Both the position numbers and the translations under genes were made by a program. Below the pieces are notes generated by a model. It was given only the letters and a program-made list of their open reading frames with translations, did no database searches and was not told the DNA's origin. A stretch of DNA of 64,000 nucleotides from Cloacibacterium normanense (GTDB lineage Bacteria > Bacteroidota > Bacteroidia > Flavobacteriales > Weeksellaceae). Below are positions 15,535 to 23,552 of the stretch, one piece after another (the stretch's first letter is position 1; the number at the start of each line of letters is the position of its first letter). The DNA is taken from NCBI RefSeq assembly GCF_002943105.1, contig NZ_PTPZ01000009.1:1-64000 (forward strand), in the 5' to 3' direction.

Positions 15535-17663
15535 TTTTGCTTCTTCAAAAAGAAATTCCAAAGCAATCTGATTTCGTGGAATTCAAAATCTTTTGGCAAA
15601 ACTTTTAACCAATCTTTCAATTCTTCTTGAGGATTCTCATCAAAAACTTTCTTGAAAATTTCTATTTTTTCGATAGGATAAATTCTTTTCATATCTTCAA
15701 AATCCAGAACTCCCTGTTCTGCAATTTTTGCCATGTGTGAAAAAATAGTAGACACTAAAACTCCCTTTGACAAAGCGATTTCGTTAAGCGTTTTTCCTTG
15801 TTCAAATAATTGATAAGATAAAACATGAGAAGGAACTTTGGCAATTTTCACCGAAATTTTTTCGTCATTTTTTTCGTCAAAAAGAGGTTTTTCTAACAAG
15901 TGAACCTGCTTTAAATCGTTCAAATAATCTTCTAAATCATCCAGAAAAACTCGCGTATCTTCATTGTATTGTTTCATTCCTTTTACGCCTTTTGTTTCGG
16001 CATAAAATTCTCTAAATGGTTTGAAAATCTCTTCATTTACCTTGGTAAAAAAGAAATTTACCGCTCCTGAAGATTTGATTTCTATTTCTTCCCAATTTTC
16101 TTGCGTTTGAATGAATTTTCTGGTTTTTGGCCAAATAAATTTTTCAAATTTCAGATAAATATCTGTGAGATTTTCCACAGATTTTTTGATGAGAAAATAT
16201 AAATTCTGCGTTTTTTCTTTGTCTACAAATTTGCTTTCTTTAGAAGCCTTATTCCAAGTTTCCAAAGATTCTTTAGCCCATGAAATATCTAAATAACGAA
16301 GCACTTTTCTGATGCTGTAATCGTATTTTTCGGCATGCAAAATTTCTTCTAATCGGTCATTTGCATGAGTAGCATCTTGAAATTCTGCCACTCTTCTATC
16401 ACTGAAAATCACATCGCTAGAAATTTTAGATTTCAAAACAATTCCTTCTAAAGTTCTACAGCGCGAAAGTGCCACGTAAACCTGACCAGAAGCGAAAGAT
16501 TTCCCAGCATCTACAATTAATCGGTCAAAAGTAAGTCCTTGAGATTTATGAATCGTCACCGCCCAAGCCAAACGAATGGGATACTGCTCGAAACTTCCTA
16601 ACACTTCTTCTTCGATGTTTTTTTCTGCATCGAGAGAATATTTTTTCTGTTCCCAGTTTTCTTTTTTGAGTTTATAATCTTCATCATCTCCATCTATTCT
16701 CACCCAAATTTCATCAGCAGACAAGTCTAGCACCTCTGCTAATTTTCCGTTGAAATATTTTTTTTCTTGAGTAGCGTCATTTCTGATGAACATGACTTGC
16801 GCGCCTACTTTGAGCTCTAGAACTTCTTCATTTGGAAATTGAGATTCCTTGAAATCACCAACAATTTTAGCTTTAAACTGATACGTTTTTCCACCTAATT
16901 CATTGAGCTTTTTCGTGTTAATATCATCTGCAATTCTATTGTGAGAAGTGAGATAAACGTAGGCTTCTTCTTTTGGTTCAAAATCTGGAATGTATCTTTC
17001 GTGAAGTTTTTCGTAATGTTCCCTAGAAAGATTTCCGTCTCTGATTTCATTTAAAATTTCTAGAAAATCTTCATCTTTTTGTCTGAAAACTTCGGTCAAT
17101 TCCACCGTGAGAAGATTGGTGTTTTTTAAAACAAAAGCATCGAAAAAAAATGGCGAAGCATAAAATTGCTTCATAATGTATTCATTTTCGTCTCTTACCA
17201 CAGGCGGAAGTTGGTACAAATCACCAATAAAAAGCATCTGAACACCTCCGAATTTTTCTTGATTTCTGCGAATATGGCGCAGCGAAAAATCCATCATATC
17301 CAACACATCAGCTCTTAGCATAGAAACCTCATCCACAATGATGACTTCTACTTCTCTTAGCAATTTTAGTTTATCTTTTCTGTACTTAAAATGCTGCATT
17401 AAATCTGGAATATTCATCGCCAGATTTTCATTAATTCGGTCTAAAGTTGGGATAAAAGTTCTGAGTGGAAACCCGAACATAGAATGAATGGTTACACCAC
17501 CAGCATTGATAGCAGCAATTCCAGTAGGCGCTACTACAATGTGTTTTTTACGTGTTTTTTTAACGAAATTATTCAGAAAAGTGGTTTTACCGGTTCCTGC
17601 TTTTCCTGTGAGGAAAATGTTTCGTGAAGTGTTTTCTACAAGGTCAAAAAGTTGGTTATTCAT
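15531..17663 (-). CDS. Pif1/RecD-like SF1 helicase with C-terminal HTH domain
   Basis: 710 residues. ATP-dependent DNA helicase: Walker A LTGKAGTGKTTFL (18-30), motif Ia VVAPTGIAAINAGG, Walker B VIIVDEVSMLRADV (about 116-129), motif III FIGDLYQLPPV, motif V AVTIHKSQGLTFD and motif VI VYVALSRCRTLEG. The C-terminal region (about 630-700) has a helix-turn-helix of the type found at the end of some RecQ proteins (LFEQGKTLNEIALSKGVLVSTIFSH). Role in replication or recombination is inferred. TATTTTTG box at 17672-17679. Confidence 0.87.
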   Translation of the reverse strand: MNNQLFDLVENTSRNIFLTGKAGTGKTTFLNNFVKKTRKKHIVVAPTGIAAINAGGVTIHSMFGFPLRTFIPTLDRINENLAMNIPDLMQHFKYRKDKLKLLREVEVIIVDEVSMLRADVLDMMDFSLRHIRRNQEKFGGVQMLFIGDLYQLPPVVRDENEYIMKQFYASPFFFDAFVLKNTNLLTVELTEVFRQKDEDFLEILNEIRDGNLSREHYEKLHERYIPDFEPKEEAYVYLTSHNRIADDINTKKLNELGGKTYQFKAKIVGDFKESQFPNEEVLELKVGAQVMFIRNDATQEKKYFNGKLAEVLDLSADEIWVRIDGDDEDYKLKKENWEQKKYSLDAEKNIEEEVLGSFEQYPIRLAWAVTIHKSQGLTFDRLIVDAGKSFASGQVYVALSRCRTLEGIVLKSKISSDVIFSDRRVAEFQDATHANDRLEEILHAEKYDYSIRKVLRYLDISWAKESLETWNKASKESKFVDKEKTQNLYFLIKKSVENLTDIYLKFEKFIWPKTRKFIQTQENWEEIEIKSSGAVNFFFTKVNEEIFKPFREFYAETKGVKGMKQYNEDTRVFLDDLEDYLNDLKQVHLLEKPLFDEKNDEKISVKIAKVPSHVLSYQLFEQGKTLNEIALSKGVLVSTIFSHMAKIAEQGVLDFEDMKRIYPIEKIEIFKKVFDENPQEELKDWLKVLPKDFEFHEIRLLWNFFLKKQN

Positions 17664-17671
17664 TCTAGGCT

Positions 17672-17679
17672 CAAAAATA
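17672..17679 (-). promoter_or_regulatory. -7 box of the helicase gene
   Basis: TATTTTTG on the minus strand, 8 nt before the ATG, predicting a very short or absent leader. Confidence 0.5.
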
Positions 17680-17809
17680 GTGAAAAAAAATCAAGATGTG
17701 ATGATTTGAGAATTTAGCATTCTGAAGATTTTAAATCTAATTTTTCAAAATTATTGATGTAAAAAATGGAGAAAGATTTAACGATATATAAAAACTATCA
17801 AGTTAATAG

Positions 17810-17854
17810 ATGATATAAATCATAAAAAAGATATTGACCAAGAAATTAACTTTG
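17810..17854 (+). promoter_or_regulatory. FNR/CRP-like activator site and promoter of the norCB-like operon
   Basis: ATGATATAAATCAT (17810-17823) contains TGAT-N4-ATCA, the core of the FNR/DNR consensus. TAACTTTG (17847-17854) is the -7 box, predicting a start near 17858. The palindrome centre (17816.5) is then about 41.5 bases upstream, the class II activator position. No TTG occurs at -33, as expected for an activator-dependent promoter. Confidence 0.6.
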
Positions 17855-17879
17855 CACCAGAATTTTTAAGAGATATCCT

Positions 17880-18266
17880 ATGAAAAAGATATGGATTTTT
17901 TTGACGCTCTTTTTTGCGTTTGCCACTTATTCTTCTTGGATTTATACAGGCGCAACAGACTACGGAACCGTAATGACTACCCGACAACAATTGGGTAAAA
18001 AAATATATCAAGAGTACAATTGTCAATCTTGCCATCAGATTTTTGGTTTAGGAGGATATTTAGGTCCAGAACTTACCACCGCTATTTCAGATAAAACTCG
18101 TGGAGAAGCCTACGTAAAAGCTTTTATAGAAAATGGTGGCGGAACCAGAATGCCTAATTTTCATTTCAGTAAAGAACAAACAGAAGCATTGGTAGATTAT
18201 TTAAAATATGTAGACGAAAACGCTTTTTCTTATAAAAACACTACACCAAATGAAACTGAAAAATAA
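17880..18266 (+). CDS. NorC-like membrane-anchored cytochrome c
   Basis: 128 residues. One N-terminal membrane helix (about 4-22) followed by a single cytochrome c domain with CQSCH (Cys48, Cys51, His52) and a likely haem methionine in RMPNF (Met91). The LGKKIYQEYNCQSCHQIFGLGGYLGPELT pattern is typical of NorC-type subunits, which feed electrons to the catalytic subunit. The 3' end overlaps the NorB-like gene by 17 bases, so the two are translationally coupled. No norD, norQ or norE neighbours are present. Confidence 0.82.
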   Translation: MKKIWIFLTLFFAFATYSSWIYTGATDYGTVMTTRQQLGKKIYQEYNCQSCHQIFGLGGYLGPELTTAISDKTRGEAYVKAFIENGGGTRMPNFHFSKEQTEALVDYLKYVDENAFSYKNTTPNETEK

Positions 18267-19584
18267 CATCATCGGAAGTTGGTTCATTATCATTGCCATT
18301 TTTTCGCTTTTTTTAGGACTTGTTTTTGGAGTTTTAGGAGGATTGCAACATCTTTATCCTAATTTATTGAAAGATACATTGTCTTTCCAAAAAATGAGAC
18401 CGCTTCACACTTATCTTTCTATCAACTGGATTTTTACAGCAGCTACAGGAATTATTTATTACTATTTACCAGAAGTTTCGGGTAGAAAAATTTATTCTGA
18501 AAAACTGGCGAAATTACAAATCGCTTTGCAAATTTTAATACTAGTTTTGGTAACGGTTTTCTTTGTACTAGGAAAATTCGGAGGAAGAGAATATTTAGAA
18601 TTCCCGCCATATATCGTGATTTTGATTGTGAGTTCTTGGTTGATTTTCATGTATAATTTCTTCATGACGGTAAAACCCAATTACAAGACCGTTCCTGTTT
18701 ACATTTGGAGTTGGAGTACAGGTTTAATTTTCTTTTTGATTACTACAATAGAAGCTCAACTTTGGCAATTATCATTTTTTAATGACAATATCATTCGAGA
18801 TGTAACCATTCAATGGAAAGCGATGGGTTCTATGGTAGGTTCTTGGAATATGCTGGTCTACGGAACTGCTATGTTTGCTATGGAAAAAATCTCTGGAGAC
18901 CAAAAAATCAATCAATCCAAAATTGCATTTTTCTTTTATTTTCTTGGCTTAACGAATCTCATGTTCAACTGGGGACATCATACTTACATTGTTCCTGCTT
19001 CACCAACAGTGAAACTGATTGCTTACAGCATTAGTATGACGGAATTGCTTATTTTGGCGAATATTATTTACTCTTTTAGAAAAACTTATCTAAAAGCGAA
19101 CCACCAAAATCACAAGCTTTCGTTTAAGATTCTTACTTACGCAGAAATCTGGATTTTGCTCAATTTGGTTCTTTCTATTTCTATATCTATCCCTGCTATA
19201 AATTTCTATACGCACGGAACACATATTACAGTGGCGCATGCAATGGGTTCTACAATTGGCATCAATACTTTACTGTTATTAGCTTCAATCACTTTAATTG
19301 TAGATGATGTGGCGCCGCATTTTTTAAATTGGAAAAGATACAATTGGAGTCTTTTAGTCTTCAATTTATCATTGGTTATATTTTGGGTTTGTTTAGTCGG
19401 AATGGGACTACAAAAAATTTCTGAAAAATTGCAAAACAAGAGTTTTTATGACATGATTAACGCCTTGAGCATTTATTTCAAAATTTTCACCAGTTCCGGC
19501 GCTGTACTTCTTTTGGCACTGATAGCGCTACTCTATCCTTTGTTCAAATTTAGTTGGCAATCTGTGACAAAGAAAATACAGTAA
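18250..19584 (+). CDS. Divergent NorB-like haem-copper oxidase superfamily subunit
   Basis: 444 residues, about 12 membrane helices. Retained are PLHTYLSINW (His53, low-spin haem b side), NWGHH (His243, His244, metal ligands), Glu265 and THGTHITVAH (His330, high-spin haem ligand). With the spacing of cNOR from Pseudomonas, His207 corresponds to Met192, Glu211 to Val196, Glu215 to Asn200 and His349 to Met332; residues 177-242 contain no histidine. So only two protein histidines are left for the non-haem metal, and the low-spin haem may be His/Met-ligated. It is probably a nitric oxide reductase-like enzyme, but activity is uncertain. Start ATG overlaps the NorC-like gene. Confidence 0.75.
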   Translation: MKLKNNIIGSWFIIIAIFSLFLGLVFGVLGGLQHLYPNLLKDTLSFQKMRPLHTYLSINWIFTAATGIIYYYLPEVSGRKIYSEKLAKLQIALQILILVLVTVFFVLGKFGGREYLEFPPYIVILIVSSWLIFMYNFFMTVKPNYKTVPVYIWSWSTGLIFFLITTIEAQLWQLSFFNDNIIRDVTIQWKAMGSMVGSWNMLVYGTAMFAMEKISGDQKINQSKIAFFFYFLGLTNLMFNWGHHTYIVPASPTVKLIAYSISMTELLILANIIYSFRKTYLKANHQNHKLSFKILTYAEIWILLNLVLSISISIPAINFYTHGTHITVAHAMGSTIGINTLLLLASITLIVDDVAPHFLNWKRYNWSLLVFNLSLVIFWVCLVGMGLQKISEKLQNKSFYDMINALSIYFKIFTSSGAVLLLALIALLYPLFKFSWQSVTKKIQ

Positions 19585-19617
19585 AAAAAGCCTGATTCTC
19601 CACGAGTCAGGCTTTTG
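19584..19617. terminator. Bidirectional terminator between norB-like and acetyltransferase genes
   Basis: AAAAAGCCTGA / TCAGGCTTTT stem with A-rich and T-rich flanks, between convergent genes. Confidence 0.8.
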
Positions 19618-19633
19618 ATTTATTGTTCTGAAT

Positions 19634-20176
19634 TTAAATATTTTCTTGAAAAATAGCATATCGGTGTAAATCCAAAAATTGACCATTCTTAAGGACTTCT
19701 TGCTTCAAAATTCCTTCAAATTCGAAACAGTTTTTCTGCAAAACTTTTCCCGAAGCAGGATTGTGCGGAAAATGAGAAGCATAAATTTTATTAAGATGTA
19801 ATTCTTCGAAGCCAAATTCCACAATTTTTTGTAATGCTTCTGAAACATAGCCTTTATTCCAAAAAGATTTCCCGAGCCAATATCCAATTTCTGCTTTTCG
19901 ATTTGCAAAATCCACATGAAGACCAATCGCACCAATTAGTTTTAAATTTTCTTTTTCACGAATAGCAAAAATGTAAGCATCTTTTTTCGCAAAACCATCT
20001 TCAGCCATTTTTAGCCAAAAATGAGCATTCTTTTCTTCATAAGGATAAGGAAAAGTAATGGTGTTTTCTGCAATTTCCGAAGTAGAATTGGCATGAAAAA
20101 TAATGTCCTCTAAATCTGAAATCGCAGGCAAAGAAAGCACTAATCTGGCTGTGGAAAACGTGGGGAAATTTTGCAT
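19634..20176 (-). CDS. GNAT family N-acetyltransferase (RimJ/RimL-like)
   Basis: 180 residues. Transfers an acetyl group from acetyl-CoA to an amine. N-terminal STARLVLSLP (about 7-16), beta-strand KLIGAIGLHVD (about 78-88), RKAEIGYWLGKSFWNKGYVSEAL (about 92-114, acetyl-CoA loop) and the NPASGKVLQKNCFEFEG helix (about 138-154) match the Acetyltransf_3 type that modifies ribosomal proteins or small amines. The substrate cannot be told. Confidence 0.87.
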   Translation of the reverse strand: MQNFPTFSTARLVLSLPAISDLEDIIFHANSTSEIAENTITFPYPYEEKNAHFWLKMAEDGFAKKDAYIFAIREKENLKLIGAIGLHVDFANRKAEIGYWLGKSFWNKGYVSEALQKIVEFGFEELHLNKIYASHFPHNPASGKVLQKNCFEFEGILKQEVLKNGQFLDLHRYAIFQENI

Positions 20177-20269
20177 TTTAGTTCAGAGTTCCGATATTTT
20201 TTAATATTTTAACAAATTGTAGCATGATGAAGATTCTCTATTTTTCTACCATTCTCCAACTCTAACACT

Positions 20270-20791
20270 CTATTTCTCCCCTTTATACCAAGAAGAATAT
20301 TTCACGTAATTATTTGCAATTCTGTCTATTTCACCAGAAATCAGTTCCTGTGAAACGTCTTTTATTTTTTTTGCAGGAACTCCTCCCCATAATTCACCTG
20401 CTCTAATGTGTGTTCCTTGTGTAACTACAGAACCTGCCGCCACAATAGAATTACTTTCTATCAAACAATTATCCATTACTACAGAACTCATCCCAATCAG
20501 TACATTATCATGAATCGTGCAACCATGTACACAAGCATTATGCCCAATTGAAACATTATTCCCAATCACTAAAGGAAATTTTTCATACGTACAATGCAAC
20601 ATCACATTATCTTGCACATTTACTTTGTTTCCTAATTTTATATAGTGTACATCTCCTCTAATTACCGCATTATACCAAATACTGCAATCATTTCCCATCT
20701 CTACATCGCCTATGATTACAGCTGTTTCCGCTAAAAAAGTATTTTCCCCGATTTTGGGAGTTTTTCCTAAAAGTTCTCTTACTAAAGCCAT
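20270..20791 (-). CDS. Gamma carbonic anhydrase-like hexapeptide-repeat protein (YrdA/PaaY type)
   Basis: 173 residues. Left-handed beta-helix with repeated hexapeptides (IIGDVEMGNDCSIW, IKLGNKVNVQDN, IGNNVSIGHN, IHDNVLIGMSS). RGDVHYI, VMLHC and SIGHNACVHGC contain the three metal histidines of gamma-class carbonic anhydrases (about 65-95). The C-terminal helix carries YVKYSSWYKGEK. Many relatives in this group lack measurable CO2 hydration activity, so the reaction is uncertain. Confidence 0.88.
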   Translation of the reverse strand: MALVRELLGKTPKIGENTFLAETAVIIGDVEMGNDCSIWYNAVIRGDVHYIKLGNKVNVQDNVMLHCTYEKFPLVIGNNVSIGHNACVHGCTIHDNVLIGMSSVVMDNCLIESNSIVAAGSVVTQGTHIRAGELWGGVPAKKIKDVSQELISGEIDRIANNYVKYSSWYKGEK

Positions 20792-20892
20792 ATTTTTAGT
20801 CTATAATTTGTGGTTGAAATTTTAAAATTTTGAAAAATATTAATAATTGAAAAAATCTAACTTGCATCTTCTCTCTTCTGACTTGCTTTCCG

Positions 20893-20900
20893 TATTTTTG
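20893..20900 (+). promoter_or_regulatory. -7 box of the Nfu-type gene
   Basis: TATTTTTG, 21 nt before the ATG at 20922. Confidence 0.5.
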
Positions 20901-20921
20901 CATCTCAAATTTAAATAAAAA

Positions 20922-21800
20922 ATGCATACAATTATTATAGAACCTACTGCAAACCCAAATGTAATTAAGTTTGTAGCTGATTATACGCTGATTCCTGGTT
21001 CATTAGAACTTGATAGGACTTCTGATATTTCTGAAATTCCATTAGCTCAAGAACTTTTCAATTATCCTTTTGTTTCTAAGGTTTTTATCTCTGCTAATTT
21101 TGTAGCAGTTGCCAAAGAAGACCATGTAGAATGGGAGCACATCGCAGAAAGTCTTAAAAATGTAATCGAAGATGAGCTTCTAGCAAATCCTAGAATTTAC
21201 AGACAAAAGCCCCAACAGAGATATGAAATCTTTGCTGAAATGACACCCAATCCTTCGGTAATGAAATTCGGTGGAAACAGATTATTATTAGACGGTTTCG
21301 TAGAAGTAAAATCTAGAGAAGAAGCAGATGAAGTTCCTTTAGCAAAAGTACTTTATGATGAATTCAAATTTGTAAAAGAAGTCTTTGTCTCAGAAAATTT
21401 CGTGGCAGTAACCAAAGATGATTCTGTACAATGGCATGAAGTGATGACTGTAGTGAGAAATGTGATTGCTGAGTTTTTACAAAATGGCCACAAAATTACC
21501 AACAAAGAACCTCAGAAACACGAAAGTCCTGTAGAAAAAATTATCAATAGAGAATATACAGATGTTGAGCAAAAAATTTCTGATATTTTAACTGAATACG
21601 TTTCACCAGCTGTAGAAAACGACGGTGGAAAAATCTCGCTTTTAGAATATGATGCAGAAAATAAAACCGCAAAAATGCTTTTACAAGGTGCTTGTAGCGG
21701 TTGCCCAAGTTCTACCGCTACGCTAAAAGGAGGAATAGAACAAGTGCTTAAAAATTTCTTGCCAGATTTAGTAGAAAAAGTAGAAGCTGTAAACGGATAA
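20922..21800 (+). CDS. Nfu/NifU-type Fe-S scaffold with two Nfu N-terminal domains
   Basis: 292 residues. Two tandem copies of the Nfu N-terminal fold (about 2-92 and 103-195) share EPTANPNVIKFVADYTLIPGS versus EMTPNPSVMKFGGNRLLLDG, and PFVSKVFISANFVAVAKED versus KFVKEVFVSENFVAVTKDD. The C-terminal NifU domain (about 215-290) has the cluster-binding CxxC in GACSGCPSST. It should carry a [4Fe-4S] cluster for delivery to apoproteins. hemH follows on the same strand after a repeat-filled 75-bp gap. Confidence 0.9.
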   Translation: MHTIIIEPTANPNVIKFVADYTLIPGSLELDRTSDISEIPLAQELFNYPFVSKVFISANFVAVAKEDHVEWEHIAESLKNVIEDELLANPRIYRQKPQQRYEIFAEMTPNPSVMKFGGNRLLLDGFVEVKSREEADEVPLAKVLYDEFKFVKEVFVSENFVAVTKDDSVQWHEVMTVVRNVIAEFLQNGHKITNKEPQKHESPVEKIINREYTDVEQKISDILTEYVSPAVENDGGKISLLEYDAENKTAKMLLQGACSGCPSSTATLKGGIEQVLKNFLPDLVEKVEAVNG

Positions 21801-21803
21801 TTA

Positions 21804-21855
21804 GTTTTTAGTGGATAGTTGTCAGTTGATAGTATTTACACTGATAACTTTCGAT
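21804..21855. repeat. Heptamer array D upstream of hemH
   Basis: Five plus-strand heptamers in register, each beginning GT and ending A (GTGGATA, GTTGTCA and GTTGATA among them), followed at once by three heptamers in the opposite orientation (GTGTAAA, GTTATCA, ATCGAAA read on the minus strand). GTTGTCAGTTG here is complementary at 10 of 11 positions to part of the array at 21883-21910, so a hairpin across the hemH start is possible. Confidence 0.7.
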
Positions 21856-21875
21856 AATATAAAAAAATCAAAGTT

Positions 21876-22919
21876 TTGAATACCAACAACCAACAACCGA
21901 CAACCAACAACATAAAAAAAGGAATACTCCTCGTAAATCTTGGTTCGCCGAAATCTACAAAAGTAGAAGACGTAAAAGAATATCTAGATGAATTCTTGAT
22001 GGACGAACGTGTGATAGACTATCCATGGTTCTTTAGAGCGCTTTTAGTAAAAGGAATTATCCTCAATACTCGCCCTAAAAAGTCTGCGGCAGCTTACAAA
22101 ACCGTTTGGACAGATGAAGGTTCGCCATTGATTGTCATCACGAAACAGATTCAACAAAAATTGCAGAAATTAGTGGATATTCCTGTAGAAATTGGGATGA
22201 GATACGCTGAACCAAGCATAGAAACCGGAATCAGAAACTTGGTAGAAAAAGGCGTAGAAGAAATAGTTCTTTTCCCGCTTTATCCTCAATATGCGATGAG
22301 TACTACAGAAACTGTAGTTGAAAAAGCGAAAGAAGTTCAAGCGAAATTTTTTCCAAATATCAAAATCAATTATGTAAAACCTTTCTATAATAGAGACCTT
22401 TACATCAATTGTTTGGCTGAAAGCATTAAAGAAAAATTGCCAGAAAATTTGGATTTGCTTCAGTTTTCGTATCATGGAGTTCCAGAAAGACATATTTACA
22501 AAACAGACCCTACCAAAACTTGTAAAATAGGCGATTGTTGCTTCAAAGAAGATCATCCTTCACATCAATATTGCTATAGACACCAATGTCTGAAAACTAC
22601 TGAACTGGTAAGACAAAAATTAGGTTTGGAAGACAGCCAAGTGAAATCTACTTTCCAATCTAGATTAGGAAAAGACAAATGGATAGAGCCTTACACAGAT
22701 GAAACTTTAGAAAATTTACCTAAAAATGGCGTGAAAAACCTAGCGATTGTTTGTCCAGCTTTTGTAAGCGATTGTTTAGAAACCTTAGAAGAGATTTCTG
22801 TAGAAGGAAAAGAAGAATTTTTACATGCAGGTGGAGAAAACTTCCACTACGTTCCTTGCCTTAACGACGAAGATAGATGGATAGAAGTCGTAAAACAACT
22901 TTGCGAAGAAGAATTATAA
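21876..22919 (+). CDS. hemH: Ferrochelatase with repeat-encoded N-terminus
   Basis: Up to 347 residues. Inserts Fe2+ into protoporphyrin IX in the last step of haem synthesis. Conserved parts are GILLVNLGSP, VEDVKEYLDEFLMDERVID, GMRYAEPSIE, LFPLYPQYAMSTTE, FSYHGVPERH (catalytic histidine) and SRLGKDKWIEPYT. A cysteine-rich insert (CKIGDCCF...HQC, about 205-230) is also seen. The start is unusual: where relatives begin MKKGILL, this gene has ATA AAA AAA GGA, preceded by four CCAACAA-type heptamers that stay in frame. The nearest accepted start is TTG at 21876. Real initiation may be at TTG or at the ATA (21912). Confidence 0.9.
   Translation: MNTNNQQPTTNNIKKGILLVNLGSPKSTKVEDVKEYLDEFLMDERVIDYPWFFRALLVKGIILNTRPKKSAAAYKTVWTDEGSPLIVITKQIQQKLQKLVDIPVEIGMRYAEPSIETGIRNLVEKGVEEIVLFPLYPQYAMSTTETVVEKAKEVQAKFFPNIKINYVKPFYNRDLYINCLAESIKEKLPENLDLLQFSYHGVPERHIYKTDPTKTCKIGDCCFKEDHPSHQYCYRHQCLKTTELVRQKLGLEDSQVKSTFQSRLGKDKWIEPYTDETLENLPKNGVKNLAIVCPAFVSDCLETLEEISVEGKEEFLHAGGENFHYVPCLNDEDRWIEVVKQLCEEEL
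21883..21910 (-). repeat. Heptamer array E at the hemH 5' end
   Basis: Four CCAACAA-type heptamers (one reads CCGACAA), orientated so that the GT-first unit is GTTGTTG on the minus strand. It sits between the TTG at 21876 and the codon where other ferrochelatases begin. Confidence 0.8.
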
Positions 22920-22940
22920 AAATAAATATATTTTTTAACA

Positions 22941-22966
22941 AATACCCCTAAAAAAATAGGGGTATT
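22941..22966 (+). terminator. hemH terminator
   Basis: AATACCCCTA / TAGGGGTATT stem with an A6 loop and a following T-rich tract, 21 bases after the hemH stop. Confidence 0.85.
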
Positions 22967-22991
22967 TTTATTTTATTACATTTTTTATTCA

Positions 22992-22999
22992 TAATTTTG
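22992..22999 (+). promoter_or_regulatory. -7 box of the toxin-antitoxin operon
   Basis: TAATTTTG, 35 nt before the antitoxin ATG. The leader contains TTAATAAAA twice (direct repeat), a possible autoregulatory site. Confidence 0.5.
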
Positions 23000-23034
23000 A
23001 CTAAAAATAAGGGTTAATAAAAAAATTAATAAAA

Positions 23035-23271
23035 ATGGAAAATAATTTAGATTCTTTAAAAAGCAAAATCAACTCACTTCCTGCTGAGTTTTTAGAAATG
23101 ATTTCAAATTACTTTGAAAACCTAGAACCTAAAAAAAATTCAGGGATTTGCACTTACCAAATAGACGAAGTAAAAGAAAGGTTAGAATTTCATAGAGAAA
23201 ATCCTAAAAGTAGACTAGATTTTTTTGAAAACATAAAAGAACTAGAACATTCTCTTTACACATCATTATGA
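23035..23271 (+). CDS. Putative antitoxin of a RelE/ParE-type module
   Basis: 78 residues. It lies immediately upstream of a RelE/ParE-like toxin gene and overlaps it by 4 bases (ATGA), the usual antitoxin-toxin order. The N-terminal half is predicted helical (LKSKINSLPAEFLEMISNYFENL), resembling addiction-module antitoxins that begin with a PAEFLEMISNYFENL-like helix; the charged C-terminal part (ERLEFHRENPKSRLDFFENIKELE) would wrap the toxin. No clear DNA-binding fold is visible. Identity rests mainly on context. Confidence 0.65.
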   Translation: MENNLDSLKSKINSLPAEFLEMISNYFENLEPKKNSGICTYQIDEVKERLEFHRENPKSRLDFFENIKELEHSLYTSL

Positions 23272-23546
23272 AAATACAACTTTCATCTATCGCCAAAAAC
23301 GACATTTTACTTTATGCCAGAAAATATAAATCTGATGATCCTTCATTAGGTCAAAAATTTCTGGAAGAAATAAAACTAAAAGCCATCCAAATTTCTGAAA
23401 ATCCAGAACAATCTGAAATCATCTACGAAAACATCAGAATCATAGAACTCGACAGTTTTCCTATTAATTTGCATTATACGTTCGAAAAAGAAACAGAGAC
23501 CGTTTTTATCACCGCTGTTTTCGTCAAGAAAAATATAGAAAATTAA
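23268..23546 (+). CDS. RelE/ParE family toxin
   Basis: 92 residues. Matches the small ParE/RelE fold: N-terminal IQLSSIAKNDILLYARKY helix (about 3-20), FLEEIKLKAIQISENPEQSEI (about 30-50), and C-terminal strands with FPINLHYTFEKETETVFITAVF (about 63-84). The family either cleaves mRNA on the ribosome (RelE) or poisons gyrase (ParE); the sequence does not decide which. Start ATG overlaps the antitoxin stop. Confidence 0.8.
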   Translation: MKIQLSSIAKNDILLYARKYKSDDPSLGQKFLEEIKLKAIQISENPEQSEIIYENIRIIELDSFPINLHYTFEKETETVFITAVFVKKNIEN

Positions 23547-23552
23547 ACAAAT

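Noticed and set aside
22170-22556. 128-codon minus-strand frame inside hemH
   Set aside because: Shadow of the conserved ferrochelatase sequence; aromatic-rich composition and no context.
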